A stretch of DNA of 64,000 bases from Hydrangea macrophylla (lineage: Eukaryota; Streptophyta; Magnoliopsida; Cornales; Hydrangeaceae), in contig CM066983.1 of the NCBI GenBank assembly GCA_033977485.1, positions 105,027,080 to 105,091,079 of the forward strand, given 5' to 3'. How positions within the stretch are numbered: position 1 is the stretch's first letter; the number at the start of each line of letters is the position of its first letter. The notes beneath the pieces were generated by a model. It did not search any database. It was given only the letters and a program-made list of their open reading frames with translations, and was not told the origin of the DNA. The position numbers and the translations under genes were made by a program. Shown here piece by piece: positions 53,511 to 64,000 of this stretch.

Positions 53511-54042
53511 TAGGGGTGGGCATTCGGTTGGTTCGGTTCGGTTTGGCACTATTCGGTTCGGTTTCGGTTTGATTCGGTTTGGAGGATTATTAACTGTTAA
53601 CTGACTGAAATTTAATTCGGTTGGTTCGGTTCGGTTAACTGAATTACAAATTCGGTTCGGTTTGGTTATTCAGTTAACCGAATTGTAAAAAATTCAATTT
53701 TTATTTTTATTTTTCATTTTTCACAACTTTTTTTATGTTTTTTTTTCCTTTCTCTTTCATATTGTAAAGAAAGCATACTTCTTTGTTTTCAATTGTAAAA
53801 ATACTTATTTTTTATTATCTATAGTTATGTATAAGTATATTCATAACATAGAAAAAAAATAAAAAATAAAATTTCGATTTTTCAGTTCGATTCGGTTTTC
53901 CTATAGGCAACTGATAACCGAACTGAAATTTTTAATTCGGTTCGATTTTTAATCGAACTAAAATTTTTAACTGAAATAATCGAATTGAAATTGAAAATTC
54001 GGTTTGGTTGGTTCTGTTAACCGAACTGTTTTCCCACCCCTA
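53511..54042. mobile_element. hAT-type MITE (CGGTT-rich)
   Basis: Begins TAGGGGTGGGCATTCGGTTG and ends TTTCCCACCCCTA. The 8 bp flanks are CTCGCCAC (53503-53510) and CTCGCCGC (54043-54050), one mismatch. Subterminal regions are CGGTT/AACCG-rich in opposite orientation, as in 6042-6751, but the interior is different. Confidence 0.85.
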
Positions 54043-54050
54043 CTCGCCGC

Positions 54051-54448
54051 GGCGGCTCTCGTGGCGCAATGGTGGTGTTCTCGTGCAGCTAACGGAGTGT
54101 TCTGTGGTCCCTATTGTTCATTTAGTTGTTTTGCTTTTCTGTTTATTTTATTATTTTATTTTTCTTCTATTTAATGTTTGTATTGTGGTCTTTGTAATAT
54201 TTGGTATTTATTAATGAATGTTAGTTTTGAGCAAAAAAAATAAAAACATTAAATATCTCCATTCCATCAAAACTCCCTTATTCAGTGAAATTCACTAACT
54301 TAACTGTCCCCAAAAAAAATTAAGACAAGTGTGGCCGCATTCTCTTTCAACGACCCTTTTGATATGATAGGCTCAACCCCCGTCCCCCTTTCCCTTATGT
54401 TTAGGAGCGGCATCTGCCCAAGAACGACCATTCTTTTGGTGGTACGGA
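54051..54448 (+). other. Possible retroposon right part; A-rich end
   Basis: Continues the host sequence of the MITE, then T-rich DNA ending GTTAGTTTTGAGCAAAAAAAA (54223-54241). This looks like the poly(A) end of a retroposon. Beyond it lies unremarkable DNA up to the LTR at 54449. Confidence 0.3.
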
Positions 54449-55085
54449 TGTCACGCCTCGATGTAGCATAAATAAGGAAAGCGTTTAATTTCCTTTATGG
54501 ACCCGTAGGTTGTGACAGTTTGAAGGATCGATTCCGTCCCAAACGTCAACAACAAAAACATAATAATCAGAGCAGAACAATCAAGGCTTATAATATTTTT
54601 CTAACTTAATAGTTATTACAGCACGGGGTCTCTAAAGGCACAAACCGCCTTAAATCAAACAATAACCTATCATCTATTACAGTTATCCAAATAGTTCAAT
54701 ATGTAAAGTAAATTCTCTTTCCAGCAGTTGTTCTCAATTTGTATAATCATAATGTTCCGCTTGATCAAAACCTGAAAAGCCTGAACACGAATGTCCGGGG
54801 CGCATCAACGCCGTCAGCTTCAAGAAGCTAGTGAGTATTAAAAACATAACTTTGAATGTAGCACATACTCATTTACCATTTTCAAATTCCCATTTAATTC
54901 AACAAGTTTACATTAAAGTAAAGAGTTCATTTTAGAAAACAACCACGATATCATTGGAAAGCTATAATTCATATATATGAGACCGTGTATGAAATCAATG
55001 CACCATATCATCTTACCGACTCTTTTCTCTCGACAAACACAACAACCAACTCTCTCACACCAGTATCTTTGAAATACTCCGATAG

Positions 55086-55300
55086 CCACACTTTAGCATA
55101 GGGGTGCCAGGGAATGTCCAGTTTGCCTCACACTTTAGCACGGGGTGCCAGGGAATGTCCAAGTTCGTCTTCACACACTTTAACGCTTCCATGAGCGTCA
55201 GGGAGTGTCCAGTTTTGCCACCGTCGCATTTCAAAGACACTCTAGCTGCAATCTCAACCACAACACACTTTGGTACTCACTTACCAGGGAGTGTCCACAA
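55086..55300. repeat. Tandem repeats in LTR D
   Basis: Three to four copies of CACTTTAGCACGGGGTGCCA / CAGGGAATGTCCAGTTTGCC with later, more diverged copies (CAGGGAGTGTCCA). They occupy the same part of the LTR as the tandem repeats in LTR C and the solo LTR, with unrelated sequence. Confidence 0.7.
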
Positions 55301-55978
55301 CACAATCTCAACCACACACTCTATACCACACTGACCATTACTCTTTTCAATACTGACCAACATTCACACTCACCATGCATGTACAACTGACTCAACATGT
55401 ATGTCATGAAATTTTAAACATCAAGTAAAATGCTGAATTATAGGAACAACGTACGTGCGGGGATTGTTAAGTCGTAATACATCATTTCATTCGTCCAAAC
55501 ATAACCAAATAGGTTTCTGTTTTAGTAAATTTCCCGTTTTCTTATAAAAACCTTTTCTGTTTGCCTGAAAACACACAGATCGCGCATGCGGATTGCTCGC
55601 GCGATCTGCCTAATTTTTGTTTTTCTTATTAAAACCTTTCTTGTCTGTCTGAAAACACACAGCTCGCGCGCGTGGGTGGCTCACGCGATAGGTCGCTAGT
55701 GCAAGCTGCTCGCGCGAGTTTCAGCAGTGTCTTCGTCTTCCTCGCTGGTTTTCTCCTATTTCAGAAATTAAGGGGTCTTTTGACCCATTTTCGAAAACTG
55801 AAGTATATATAACATATCATATATGGATTTCTTTGATTTTTCACAAGGATTAAGAATCTATGACCAATTTAACATGAATCATTCCGCAACTCACAAATTT
55901 TACGAAGAATCAAAAGATGTCAAAATTTGATTTCTAATATACTTTCTCATGTGAACAAATTGAGCTTTAATACTTTAA

Positions 55979-56144
55979 GGATGATGCTATTGCCACTCCA
56001 TCATTGAACTAAGGCACTCCATGGTACCACTCTTAAAGCATGTGGTACCATGCATGTTATGCATTACATACATGGTACCACATGCTCTGAGAGTTGTACC
56101 ATGGAGTGCTTAAGTTTAATGATGAAGTGGCAATAACAATTCCC
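55979..56144. mobile_element. Hairpin MITE inside LTR D
   Basis: Arms of ~70 bp: GCTATTGCCACTCCATCATT...CACTCCATGGTACCACTC against GAGTTGTACCATGGAGTGCT...AATGATGAAGTGGCAATAAC. A short loop is around GCATGTTATGC. Degenerate flanks (ATACTTTAA/ATACTTAAC) may be an old target duplication. Confidence 0.65.
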
Positions 56145-56320
56145 ATACTTAACCATAGTCTATTTATACTATAATCTTTCATTATTATCTACAAAAACAG
56201 ATTTTGGTTGAGTTTGAAAAGTTATGATTTTCAAGCTATGAAACTTCCAACGTGAACTCAAAAATGGTGATCACAATTTGACTACACAAAATAGTAAATT
56301 AATGGTGAATTACATTCTGA

Positions 56321-56339
56321 GTGAGTTAGAAATACTCAC
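56321..56339 (-). promoter_or_regulatory. Candidate splice donor hairpin in LTR D
   Basis: Minus strand GTGAGTATTTCTAACTCAC, with arms GTGAGT and ACTCAC. It follows a TC-rich leader (minus strand CTCTGCACTCTTAACCTCA). Counterpart of 37666-37682 and 58327-58345. Confidence 0.5.
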
Positions 56340-57313
56340 TGAGGTTAAGAGTGCAGAGATTGTTGAGAAAGAGAAGCAATATAAGAAATTCAAACCCAAG
56401 CTTTGGCTATGGGGATTAAGAGCTCTTTCTCTCTTTCTCTAAAATTTTCTGAAATTAAACTCTCCAGCTCTCTCTTTTCTCTCTATATCAGTTTGTGAGA
56501 ATGAGTGTGTGAGAGTGTATAAGAGTGTATGTAGAGATTGCTTAACTTGGCCACCAAGTAGATTCTCCAAGGCTCAACAAAAGAATTTTGTTTTTGAAAT
56601 TATAAACACTGTGAATTAGACATATATATATATAGGTATATACATATATACACATTCACAATTTGAAAGGTCAATTTAGGTGTGTAGGGGTCATGAGGTG
56701 TTTGGGTAAATCAGCTTATGGCACAACAATAACTCACACAAGTTAGGCATTGGCAAACAAGGCATGCACAACTAGCCTAGGAAGCACTTCTCATGTTTGG
56801 CAAAACAACTTATAGTACTAAATTAACACACTAAATAGGAGCATACCCAAACAAAGCTTACCCAATCATGACTTGCCTTAAATGGAAATAAAGCATCAGT
56901 CACATCTTGCTTTGCGTCACTTCCAAAATCTGTGGAAGTTCCAAGTGGCGCAGACAGTTTTAAACATAAACTGGTATTTTCGCGGCGCGGTGTTCACCAC
57001 AAAAATACAGAAAATTCTTTTTAACGTAAGAAATGGTTTTCTGATTTTATAAAAATATTGATTGAGTCAAAAGCAAATATTTTTACCGTTTTTAAATACA
57101 GTTTTAAAATCCAACACAGGTATTGCTAAATTTTATAAAATCGCAGTTTGACCCCAATAATAATTTTAATATGAATTAATACAAGTAACAAGGTTCTAAA
57201 ATATGAAGATTATAAATTAAAATGAAATCAGCAATACAGATTAAATATGGGAATACAAAGCGAATTTAAATACGGCAAATGCAAATAATTAAATGGAAAT
57301 CCAGGTTGTAACA

Positions 57314-57328
57314 CCCTTCCTCCCTTAA
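57314..57328 (-). promoter_or_regulatory. Element D polypurine tract
   Basis: Minus strand TAAGGGAGGAAGGG directly before the LTR start TGTTACAACC. Confidence 0.8.
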
Positions 57329-57358
57329 ACATGATTTCGTCCCCGAAATCAAAACTAA

Positions 57359-57742
57359 CTAGTCATGAAACAACTCCGGGTACTTCTTCCTCATCTCAGC
57401 TTCAACTTCCCATGAGGCTTCATTCTCGTCATGGCGATTCCACTGAACCTTCACCAACGGAATGTCCTTATTCCTCAGCTTCTTGATACTCTGATCTAGA
57501 ATCTTCACAAGTCTCTCCTTGTAAGAAACGTTATGACTTGTCTCAATATCGTCATAACTAATCACGTGCAAGGGGTCTCGTATGTACTTTCTCAGCATAC
57601 TCACATGAAATACATTGTGAAATCCAGACATCTTCGATGGTAGCGCCAGTCGATATGCCACTTTCCCGACACGTTCCAAAATCTCGAACGGTCCGATGAA
57701 ACGCGGAGCCAATTTCCCCATCTTGAGATGAAAGTAGTGTCG
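57359..57742 (-). pseudogene. Element D pol C-terminus (integrase tail and chromodomain)
   Basis: Minus-strand frame with [40 protein letters not shown] and the chromodomain-like tail VRILD/VKILDQSIKKLRNKDI, ending EMRKKYPELFHD. It is cut off from the rest of pol by the solo LTR. The two parts join at the GTGAC duplication. Confidence 0.85.
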
Positions 57743-58326
57743 GTGACTGTAACGCCCTGTATTTTATTATCATTAATAAATAAATATTGCATTTTATTTC
57801 CATGAGTATTTGATTTGATTTCCATTTGATATATATATCTGGGGTCAAACTGTAATTTCCAAAATACTTTCTATGGTTTTGAAAACAATATCTATATTTT
57901 TGTATAACCCAGAAATTTATTCCTACGCAAAAATATAATTTTCAGTATTTTTATATCAACCGAAAAATACCAGTTTTGTTTTAAAACTGCGCCTTTACCG
58001 CGACTTGGGTGTGGGAGCACGTGAGCTCAACCACACCGGGCGAAATCCGCCCATAGCTTGGAGCCCAATCATATATCAGTATATACGTTGGTGTCTCTCT
58101 CTCTCTCAATCACTCACTCAGTGTCTCTCATATCTCCCTCAATACTCTCTAGATCACACAACACACACACATACAGTTTATATATACATATATATTCAGT
58201 ATATACACATACATAGATATATATATATATATATTCATCTCAATATCAAGAACGGGGGAGTAGAGTTGGACGACGGAATTCGACGGCGGAAACTCTCGGT
58301 CTCAATTCTCTGTGTAATTAACCTCT

Positions 58327-58345
58327 GTGAGTAAATTGAACTCAC
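58327..58345 (+). promoter_or_regulatory. Candidate splice donor hairpin in solo LTR
   Basis: GTGAGTAAATTGAACTCAC: arms GTGAGT/ACTCAC with a 7 nt loop, preceded by a leader ending TTAACCTCT. It lies ~580 bp into the LTR, as in element C (~630 bp). Confidence 0.5.
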
Positions 58346-58762
58346 TCTCAATGTATATATATGTAAATTTCAGTGTATATAGTTGTATATATGCATATAT
58401 ATGTATAAACACCATGAAAGCTTGAAAGTGGAGTTTTGTAAAAGTTAACCAAAATCAATTCCGTGAATTGATTATGAAAGATCTTAGTCCCAATAGACTA
58501 CGGTTCGAATCCTACGCAGTAATTCGTCCGTATCGCGACGAACGGTTGATTTAAAGTTTTGTCACTCTAACTTTAATCGTAGAAATTAAGCGATACAATC
58601 CGTATTGGTTAAAATTGATCGCGTATTCGTAATCTACGCGGAAAACTGAAGAGATCCATATATTGCACGACATAATTGAAACAGATTCTGAAAATGGGTA
58701 AATTTCAGTCTTAAAACCAGAAACAGGGGAGAAAACGAAGAAGATGACATTCTGCAAGAACT

Positions 58763-58975
58763 CGCGCGCGCGACCTGCTCGCGCGAGGCTCGCTTGCGCG
58801 GTCCGCTCGCGCGAACCATCCCCCCCTTCGCGCGCGCGATCCGCTCGCGCGACCTGTCCTGCCCCTCCGCTCACGCGACCCGCTCGCGCGATCCGGCCTT
58901 CCCCTTCGCTCGCGCGACCCGCGCGCGCGACATCACCTCTACCTCGCTCGCGCGACCCGCTCGCGCGACCTGGCA
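58763..58975. repeat. CTCGCGCGA palindromic-word array in solo LTR
   Basis: About ten repeats of GCTCGCGCGAcc or GCGCGCGCGAcc, with irregular CT-rich spacers, in an otherwise AT-rich region. It opens long accidental arginine/alanine frames on both strands. Confidence 0.85.
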
Positions 58976-59261
58976 GTTTGAGCAGTTTCTGTGTTTTCTT
59001 ATTAGGGACTGTTTGGAAAATGTTTTAAAAGTTTTTAAAGAACAGTTTGACAAAAATATTGTTTTAAAAGTCTATGTTTTAAGAATTGTACGAACAAGAA
59101 CAACTTAGGCCGAAATTTATGCTCGTACGATTATCCGGCTTTGTGATTTATTAATGGTGTTATTTATGGAACATTGACATACATATTAGGGTCGAGGTTG
59201 TGTCAACATGCATGTGTGGAATAAAGTGTAAAAAGAGTAAAGGGTGGCGGTCTAGTGTGCG

Positions 59262-59625
59262 ACCTCAATATCGATCGGATAGTATTCCTGGTATTGGAGG
59301 TGGTAGTGTTGTGTACGACTTGGATATCGATCGGATAGTATTCCTGGTATCTAAGGCGCGCGTTTCGGATATTGATCGGATAGTATTCCTGATATCCGAA
59401 GCGATGGTGATAGTGTTGTGTACGACTTAGATATCGATCGGATAGTATTCCTGGTATCTAAGGCGCGCGTTTCGGATATTGATCGGATAATATTAATGAT
59501 ATCCGGAGCGATGGTTGGTTGTGATCGGTCTAGATATCGATCGGATAGTATTCCTGGTATCTGAGGCAGTAGTGTGGTGTGTGACTTCAATACCGATCGG
59601 ATAGTATTCCTGGTATTGGAGGCGA
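59262..59625. repeat. ATCGATCGGATAGTATTCCT tandem repeats in solo LTR
   Basis: Seven or so copies of GATATCGATCGGATAGTATT / CCTGGTATC in two spacing classes (about 45 and 60 bp), separated by GGCGCGCGTTTCG or GTGTTGTGTACGAC words. Confidence 0.85.
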
Positions 59626-60289
59626 TAGTGTAGCGTGTGAATTGGATGACTGAATACTTATTACTTCTGGTAGCTGAAATGATGTGTTGATTTAATTGGA
59701 TTTGTTCTAAAGAAAAGAATTGGCAAAATAAGATGTTTCACAATTCATGTACAATTGCGTATTTATTTCTTACTATATTCCCCCGTGAATTATGTTGGAA
59801 TTGGAACCTTGAATATATTACTGTTAAAGTTAAATGGTACCGTTGTTTATTTGCTTATATATACATTGCGAGCACTTGTTTATTTTACTCACCAGCTTTC
59901 ATAAGCTGACGGCGTTGATGCGTCCTGGACTGTATGTCCAGATTTTCAGGGGCAGGAGCAGCCAGGGTACTTCAACTATGCTAGTTAGAGGCAGGGAACT
60001 TTCCAGGAGGCTGTTTATTATTTTCCTATGTCTTTCATTTCTGAAGTTGTAATAGACTGGAGAATAGCTTTTGAATAAGGGCGTTTTGTGCCTAAGACTT
60101 TGACTTATGTAATAGTTTAGCAAGTTTTAAATTTCGGAGCTTATGTTTATTAGTATCCTTTCTTTTAGAAATGTTGTTAAGTTATTTGTTGCAGGGACAA
60201 TTGGTCATACTCACTTGTCACGACCTACGAGTCCATAAAGGAAATTAAATGCTTTCCTGAATTATGCTACGTCGGGGCGTGACAGTGAC

Positions 60290-61230
60290 ACCTTAAGAAG
60301 TACGTGATCTCCAACACTAAACTCCAAATCTTTCCGGCATAGATCGACATAACTCTTATACCGGCTTTGACCGGTTCTCATCCTTTCTTTGACCAAAGAA
60401 ATCTTTTCGTTGGTTTTCCTAACCAAATCTGGTCCCAACAATTCGGTATCTCCCACCTCTGCCCAACACAACGGAGAACGACATGGGCGTCCATACAATG
60501 CTTCGAACGGAGCCATTTCGATACTCGTGTGATAACTATTATTGTAGGCGAATTCAACCAAAGGCAAGTGTGTCTCCCAAGATTCTTCGAAATCAATAAC
60601 ACAAGCCCTAAGCATATCCTCCATGATCTAATTGACACGTTCAGTCTGCCCATCTGTCTGAGGGTGAAAAGCAGTACTCATCTTGAGCGAGGTTCCCATA
60701 GCTTCTTGCAGACTTTCCCAAAATCCAGAAGTAAAACGTGCATCACGGTCTGACACAATCGACATAGGTGCACCGTGAAGTCGCACAACTTGTTGTATGT
60801 ACATTCGACTCATCTTTTCGACTGGGTATGTCATACTGTAAGCGATGAAATGTGCCAACTTAGTCAGTCGATTTACGATTACCTAAATGGCGTCATGATT
60901 CTGTTGTGATCGAGGCAATCCCACTACAAAATCCATCGTGACGTGCTCCCACTTCCAACCAGGAATAGGTAGTGGTTGCAACAATCCTGAGGATCTCTGA
61001 TGTTCAGCCTTGACTTGTTGACACGTCAAACACTTGGATACAAATTCGGCCACCTCCTTCTTCATACCTTCCCACCAGAAATTTCTTTTCAAATCTTTGT
61101 ACATTTTTGTTCCTCCTGGGTGAACTGTACATTTTGACTTATGTGCTTCTGCCAGAATATCATTTCTCAAATCCCCACAGTCTGGTACACATAATCTGTC
61201 TCTGCATCGATATCCTCCATCGATTCCCAC
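60290..61230 (-). pseudogene. Element D integrase
   Basis: Minus strand: HHCC module ([20 protein letters not shown] ... CLTCQQVKAEH), core aspartates in TMDFVVGL and VSDRDARF, glutamate in DGQTERVN, then [20 protein letters not shown] and [13 protein letters not shown]. In-frame stops lie after HDAI (TAG near 60881, where TGG is usual) and after QTERVN (TAG near 60627, where CAG is usual). Both are explained by single transitions. Confidence 0.85.
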
Positions 61231-62653
61231 CTTCCATTCTGTTGGATCTTTCTCTGATATCTTCGCAAACCATGCTTGAAACTTCTCATCTTCTTTCTGA
61301 GCTCCAATAATGCGGTCGATAAGAATAGGCTGTAGGATAAGACATCTGAAATGTTATCCTTCTCCTTCTTCAGTACTCTGTACATCGAACTCCGCCAACG
61401 TCTCTAATGCTCGCCATTCTCTAACAATTAAGGAGGCAATCGTCTCACAACTCAGCATCAGCAACTACATTAGCTTTACCAGGCTGGTACTCTAACGTGA
61501 AGTCGTAATCTTTGATTAGCTCCATCCATCTGCGTTGTCTCATGTTCAACTCTTTCTGTGTGAACAAATATTTCAGACTCTTGTGATCGGAGAATAAATC
61601 AAACTTCTCACCGTAGAGATAGTGTCTCCAAATCTTGAGTACAAATACCACTGCAGCCAATTCTAAATCATGAATGGGGTAGTTCAACTCATTCGGCTTT
61701 AGTTGTCGAGACCCATAAGCGATAACTCTGCCATCTTGCATAAGTACACACCCTAGTCCTTGATATGACGCGTCACTAAAGATAGTGAACTTCTCATCAG
61801 GCTTGGGTATAGCTAGTACCGGTGCGGTAATGAGTCTCTCTTTCAACTCTAGAAAGGCACGCTCATGCTTCTCGGCCCATTCGAACTTCAAATTCTTCTT
61901 CATTATTCCAGTTAATGGTGTAGCTATTTTAGAAAACCCCCCAACAAATCTTCTGTAATAGCCTGCGAGTCTAAAAAAACTCCGAACTTCCGTAGGGTTG
62001 CTCGGCCTAACCCAGTTTGACACAACATCTATCTTGGACGAATCCACAGAAATTCCTTGAGATGACACCTTGTGTCCCAAAAATTTAACTTCTTGTAACC
62101 AGAACTCACACTTACTGAACTTGGCATACAATTGGTGGTCCTTAAGCGTCTGTATTGCAATTCGTAGATGTTGCTCGTGTTCTTCCTCTGACTTAGAATA
62201 GACCAAAATATCATCAATGAAGACGTTGACAAACTGATCCAAATAAGGCTTGAACACTCTGTTCATCAGATCCATAAACACTATCGGGGCATTCATCATT
62301 CCAAACGGCATTACCAAAAACTCATAGTGACCATATCAGGTTCTGAATGCAGTCTTAGGTATGACTTCCTTTCGTACCCTCAACTGATGATATCCCGACC
62401 TTAGGTTTATTTTGGAAAACGTCATAGCTCCTTGTAGTTGATCAAATAAGTCATCGATCCGAGGCAAGGGATACTTGTTCTTGATAGTCACACGGTTCAA
62501 TTCTCTGTAGTCGATACACAGCCTAAGCGTCCCATCCTTCTTCTTCACAAATAATACTGGTGCTCCCCAAGGCGATGTACTTGGACGTACAAAACCTAGG
62601 TTCTCGAGCTCTTGAACTTGTTCCTTCAACTCTGATAGTTCAGTGGGGGCCAT
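61231..62653 (-). pseudogene. Element D reverse transcriptase-RNase H
   Basis: Minus strand [42 protein letters not shown], then an in-frame TGA (near 62334, where CGA/Arg is usual), [20 protein letters not shown] and catalytic [10 protein letters not shown]. RNase [21 protein letters not shown] and [20 protein letters not shown], ending KANVVADA, where a frameshift near 61450 removes the normal continuation. 61231-61445 is a degraded spacer in a different frame. Confidence 0.85.
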
Positions 62654-63742
62654 TCTGTAAGGAACCTTGGTGATCGGTATGGTACCCGGTATAAGCTCAA
62701 TACAGAACTCTATATTTCTCTCGAGCGGCAGACCAGAAACGTCTTAAAATACTTCTTCAAAGTCCTTGACTACAGGTATAGACGATGCTGTCATCTCTGC
62801 ACTGACGACTTCGATGTTTGCTAAGCATCTTATGAGGAACATATCTCCCGAAGGGTTACATTGAAAATCAAAGGGTTGATTCTCATTGTCGGGGAATGTA
62901 ATTCTCTTCCTCACACAATTCAACTTTGCTTGATTCTGAGAGAGCCAATCCATCCCTAGGATTATGTCAAACTCCTTCATCGATAGAACAATCAGCCTTG
63001 CAAGGATTTCACGATCTCCTAATCATAAGGGAAAATCCTTGCACATGTGTCCTAACTTGACTGTGGCTCCTAATGGTGAGGTAGCCCTCAAAGTTTTCTC
63101 TAAACGATGGGGTAAGATACCCAATCTCTGAATAGTGTTAACAGATATGAATGAAAGAGCAGCACCCGTATCAAATAATGCTTTAACATGGGAGTTAAAT
63201 AGAGTTAATGTACCTTCCACTGCTTGTTGATCAGGTTGAGCTTCTTCATAATCTCCTTCTTCGTATACAGTCTCATCATGTCCAGCGGCATCAGAAATAA
63301 CAACATTCACGCGAGTCTGACCTTGCTGACCATAAGTCACTTGCTTAGGGGCGGTATAAAACTTGCTGATGTGTCCTGGTTCACCACAGTTGTAGCAGAC
63401 TATGCCTTGCTGAGTAGCACGCCTTGGTGCCTTGCAATCTCGAGCCAGATGACCGTGGTTGCCACAGTTGAAACATTTCCCAGTACTACTACCTTCTTCC
63501 ACTCGGGGTTGAGTCGGATAGGTGACAGTTTGGGTTCTCTTGCTCCCATCGAAATTCCTCTTTTGCCCTAGGGTACGATACATTGGTGGCTTATTTTCAA
63601 AGTTACCCCTTTGAGGCGGTCGGAATTCGAATTGCTTTCTGTTCACCCGAGCGTCCTCTTCTAGATCGGTAGCCAAGCCAACCAATCCTTCAGAAGACTT
63701 ATCTAGGTGACCGAGAGTCAGGCGATGAATTTTCGGTACCAA
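62654..63742 (-). pseudogene. Element D gag C-terminus and protease
   Basis: Minus strand: two zinc knuckles, [14 protein letters not shown] intact and [14 protein letters not shown] with the last cysteine replaced by tyrosine. Then an aspartic protease ([13 protein letters not shown]) and [14 protein letters not shown]. In-frame stops near 63020 (TGA) and 62741 (TAA) both sit where CGA or CAA would be expected. Confidence 0.8.
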
Positions 63743-64000
63743 TCCTTGTTATATTTACGGATCCTCTTTTCCTCAGTATCAACCATATGAGGGGCGAATC
63801 GAGACAGTCTCTCAAACTGAGTGGTGTGCTCTTGCACCGACTTGGTTCTTTGTGTTAGATTCATGAACTTCTCTCTCCTGTGCCTCTCCGTAGCCGAGAA
63901 ATACTTCTCCAAAAATCTCCTTTTGAACACAGTCCACGCCATTCCCATCCCAGCTCCATTCCCGGTGGTAGCTACGACTGAATCCCACCAATCTACGGCG
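63718..64000 (-). pseudogene. Element D gag capsid region, cut by the window end
   Basis: Minus strand from the window edge: DWWDS, then [40 protein letters not shown] and the helix following it. A frameshift near 63745 moves coding into the frame of 63742. Matches the capsid of element C gag in order. The N-terminus lies beyond 64000. Confidence 0.8.

Larger units (their letters stand above)
54449..57313 (-). repeat. Element D 3' LTR
   Basis: Plus-strand ends TGTCACGCC...GGTTGTAACA, i.e. minus TGTTACAACC...GGCGTGACA. About 2865 bp including a MITE at 55979-56144. Holds the conserved hairpins (56321-56339 and 54810-54838), CTCGCGCGA-like words (55574-55725) and GGTGCCAGGGAATGTCCA tandem repeats (55086-55300). 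The (minus) 3' end GTCCATAAAGGAAATTAAAC matches the solo LTR closely. Only one copy is in the window, so the ends rest on homology and on the PPT. Confidence 0.8.
57748..60284 (+). mobile_element. Solo LTR of a Tekay-type family, inserted in element D pol
   Basis: 2537 bp, TGTAACGCCC...GGGGCGTGACA, with perfect 5 bp duplication GTGAC (57743-57747 and 60285-60289). No internal region, so it is what unequal or intra-element LTR recombination leaves. Orientation (start TGTAACGCCC, end GGGGCGTGACA as in element C) is plus, opposite to D. Internal landmarks: GTGAGT hairpin (58327-58345), GC-rich CTCGCGCGA array (58763-58975), ATCGATCGG tandem repeats (59262-59625), AGCTT hairpin (59893-59908) and U5 end with CATAAAGGAAATTAAA. 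Confidence 0.9.
54449..64000 (-). mobile_element. Element D: decayed Tekay/Del-type chromovirus, truncated by window end
   Basis: Minus-strand element: 3' LTR at 54449-57313, PPT, chromodomain tail, [solo LTR insertion 57748-60284], integrase, RNase H, RT, protease and part of gag at the window edge. Protein signatures match element C closely ([32 protein letters not shown]), so it is in the same Tekay clade but a different family. At least five in-frame stops and two or more frameshifts make it dead. The 5' LTR lies beyond 64000. Confidence 0.88.

Noticed and set aside
55104..55390. Short plus-strand frames in LTR D (FASHFSTGCQGMSKF type)
   Set aside because: They follow the tandem repeat unit of the LTR on the non-transcribed strand.
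58551..59108. Arg/Ala-rich frames on both strands in the GC-rich array of the solo LTR
   Set aside because: By-product of CTCGCGCGA repeats; a solo LTR has no coding role here.

Overview
The window is a plant nuclear genome segment, almost certainly gene-poor repetitive DNA from a flowering plant. The evidence is the set of elements it holds: a Ty3/gypsy Tat-lineage element with a second RNase H and a plant mobile domain (PMD) ORF, two Tekay/Del-type chromoviruses with long LTRs, an Ale-like Ty1/copia element, two TRIMs and many hAT-type and Mutator-type MITEs. I found no convincing single-copy host gene, tRNA, rRNA or CRISPR array. The species cannot be told from the sequence.

Layout. (1) 1071-34328 is one minus-strand LTR element (A), with ~0.6 kb LTRs, CTTTT target-site duplications (TSDs) and a PBS resembling a tRNA-Lys 3' end. 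It has no recognisable coding sequence, so it is LARD-like. It has been opened by a hAT MITE (6042-6751), a 16.8 kb Tat-lineage insertion B (7968-24788, TSD GATTT), a foldback/Mutator-like element (about 24.9-27.0 kb) and small MITEs. (2) After a hAT MITE (34451-35217), an Ale-like copia element (35401-50865) is split by a complete young Tekay chromovirus C (37037-47537, TSD TTCTG, two 2203 bp LTRs). (3) 50.9-54.4 kb is a cluster of small elements: a MITE, two adjacent TRIMs, a 723 bp element with 9 bp TSDs, and a hAT MITE inside a possible retroposon. (4) From 54449 to the window end lies a decayed minus-strand Tekay element D, whose pol is interrupted by a 2537 bp solo LTR (57748-60284, TSD GTGAC).

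The most remarkable object is B. Its two outer ends are the correct LTR termini and it has a perfect 5 bp TSD, so it looks like one integrase-mediated insertion. Yet its inside is a mosaic of more than 20 blocks of a single Tat family (LTR, gag, pol, antisense PMD gene) in both orientations, several blocks present two to four times, nearly identical, and often joined at microhomologies of 3-14 nt. The parent family can be partly reconstructed in order: LTR, PBS, gag, pol with RT, RNase H, archaeal-type RNase H and integrase, then an antisense multi-exon PMD/coiled-coil gene with its own TATA box, three phase-consistent introns and poly(A) signals, then a hairpin-flanked PPT and LTR.

A second theme is LTR architecture. 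Three different Tekay LTRs (C, D and the solo LTR) share a GTGAGT...ACTCAC hairpin that looks like a splice donor, and an AGCTT...AAGCT hairpin followed by GACGGC. C and the solo LTR (and weakly D) also carry arrays of short palindromic words (CGATCG, or CTCGCGCGA). Element C has an acidic extra ORF between PBS and gag, with good splice-acceptor sequences just ahead of both that ORF and gag. This suggests a spliced-leader expression scheme for this lineage. All mechanistic statements are inference from the sequence.
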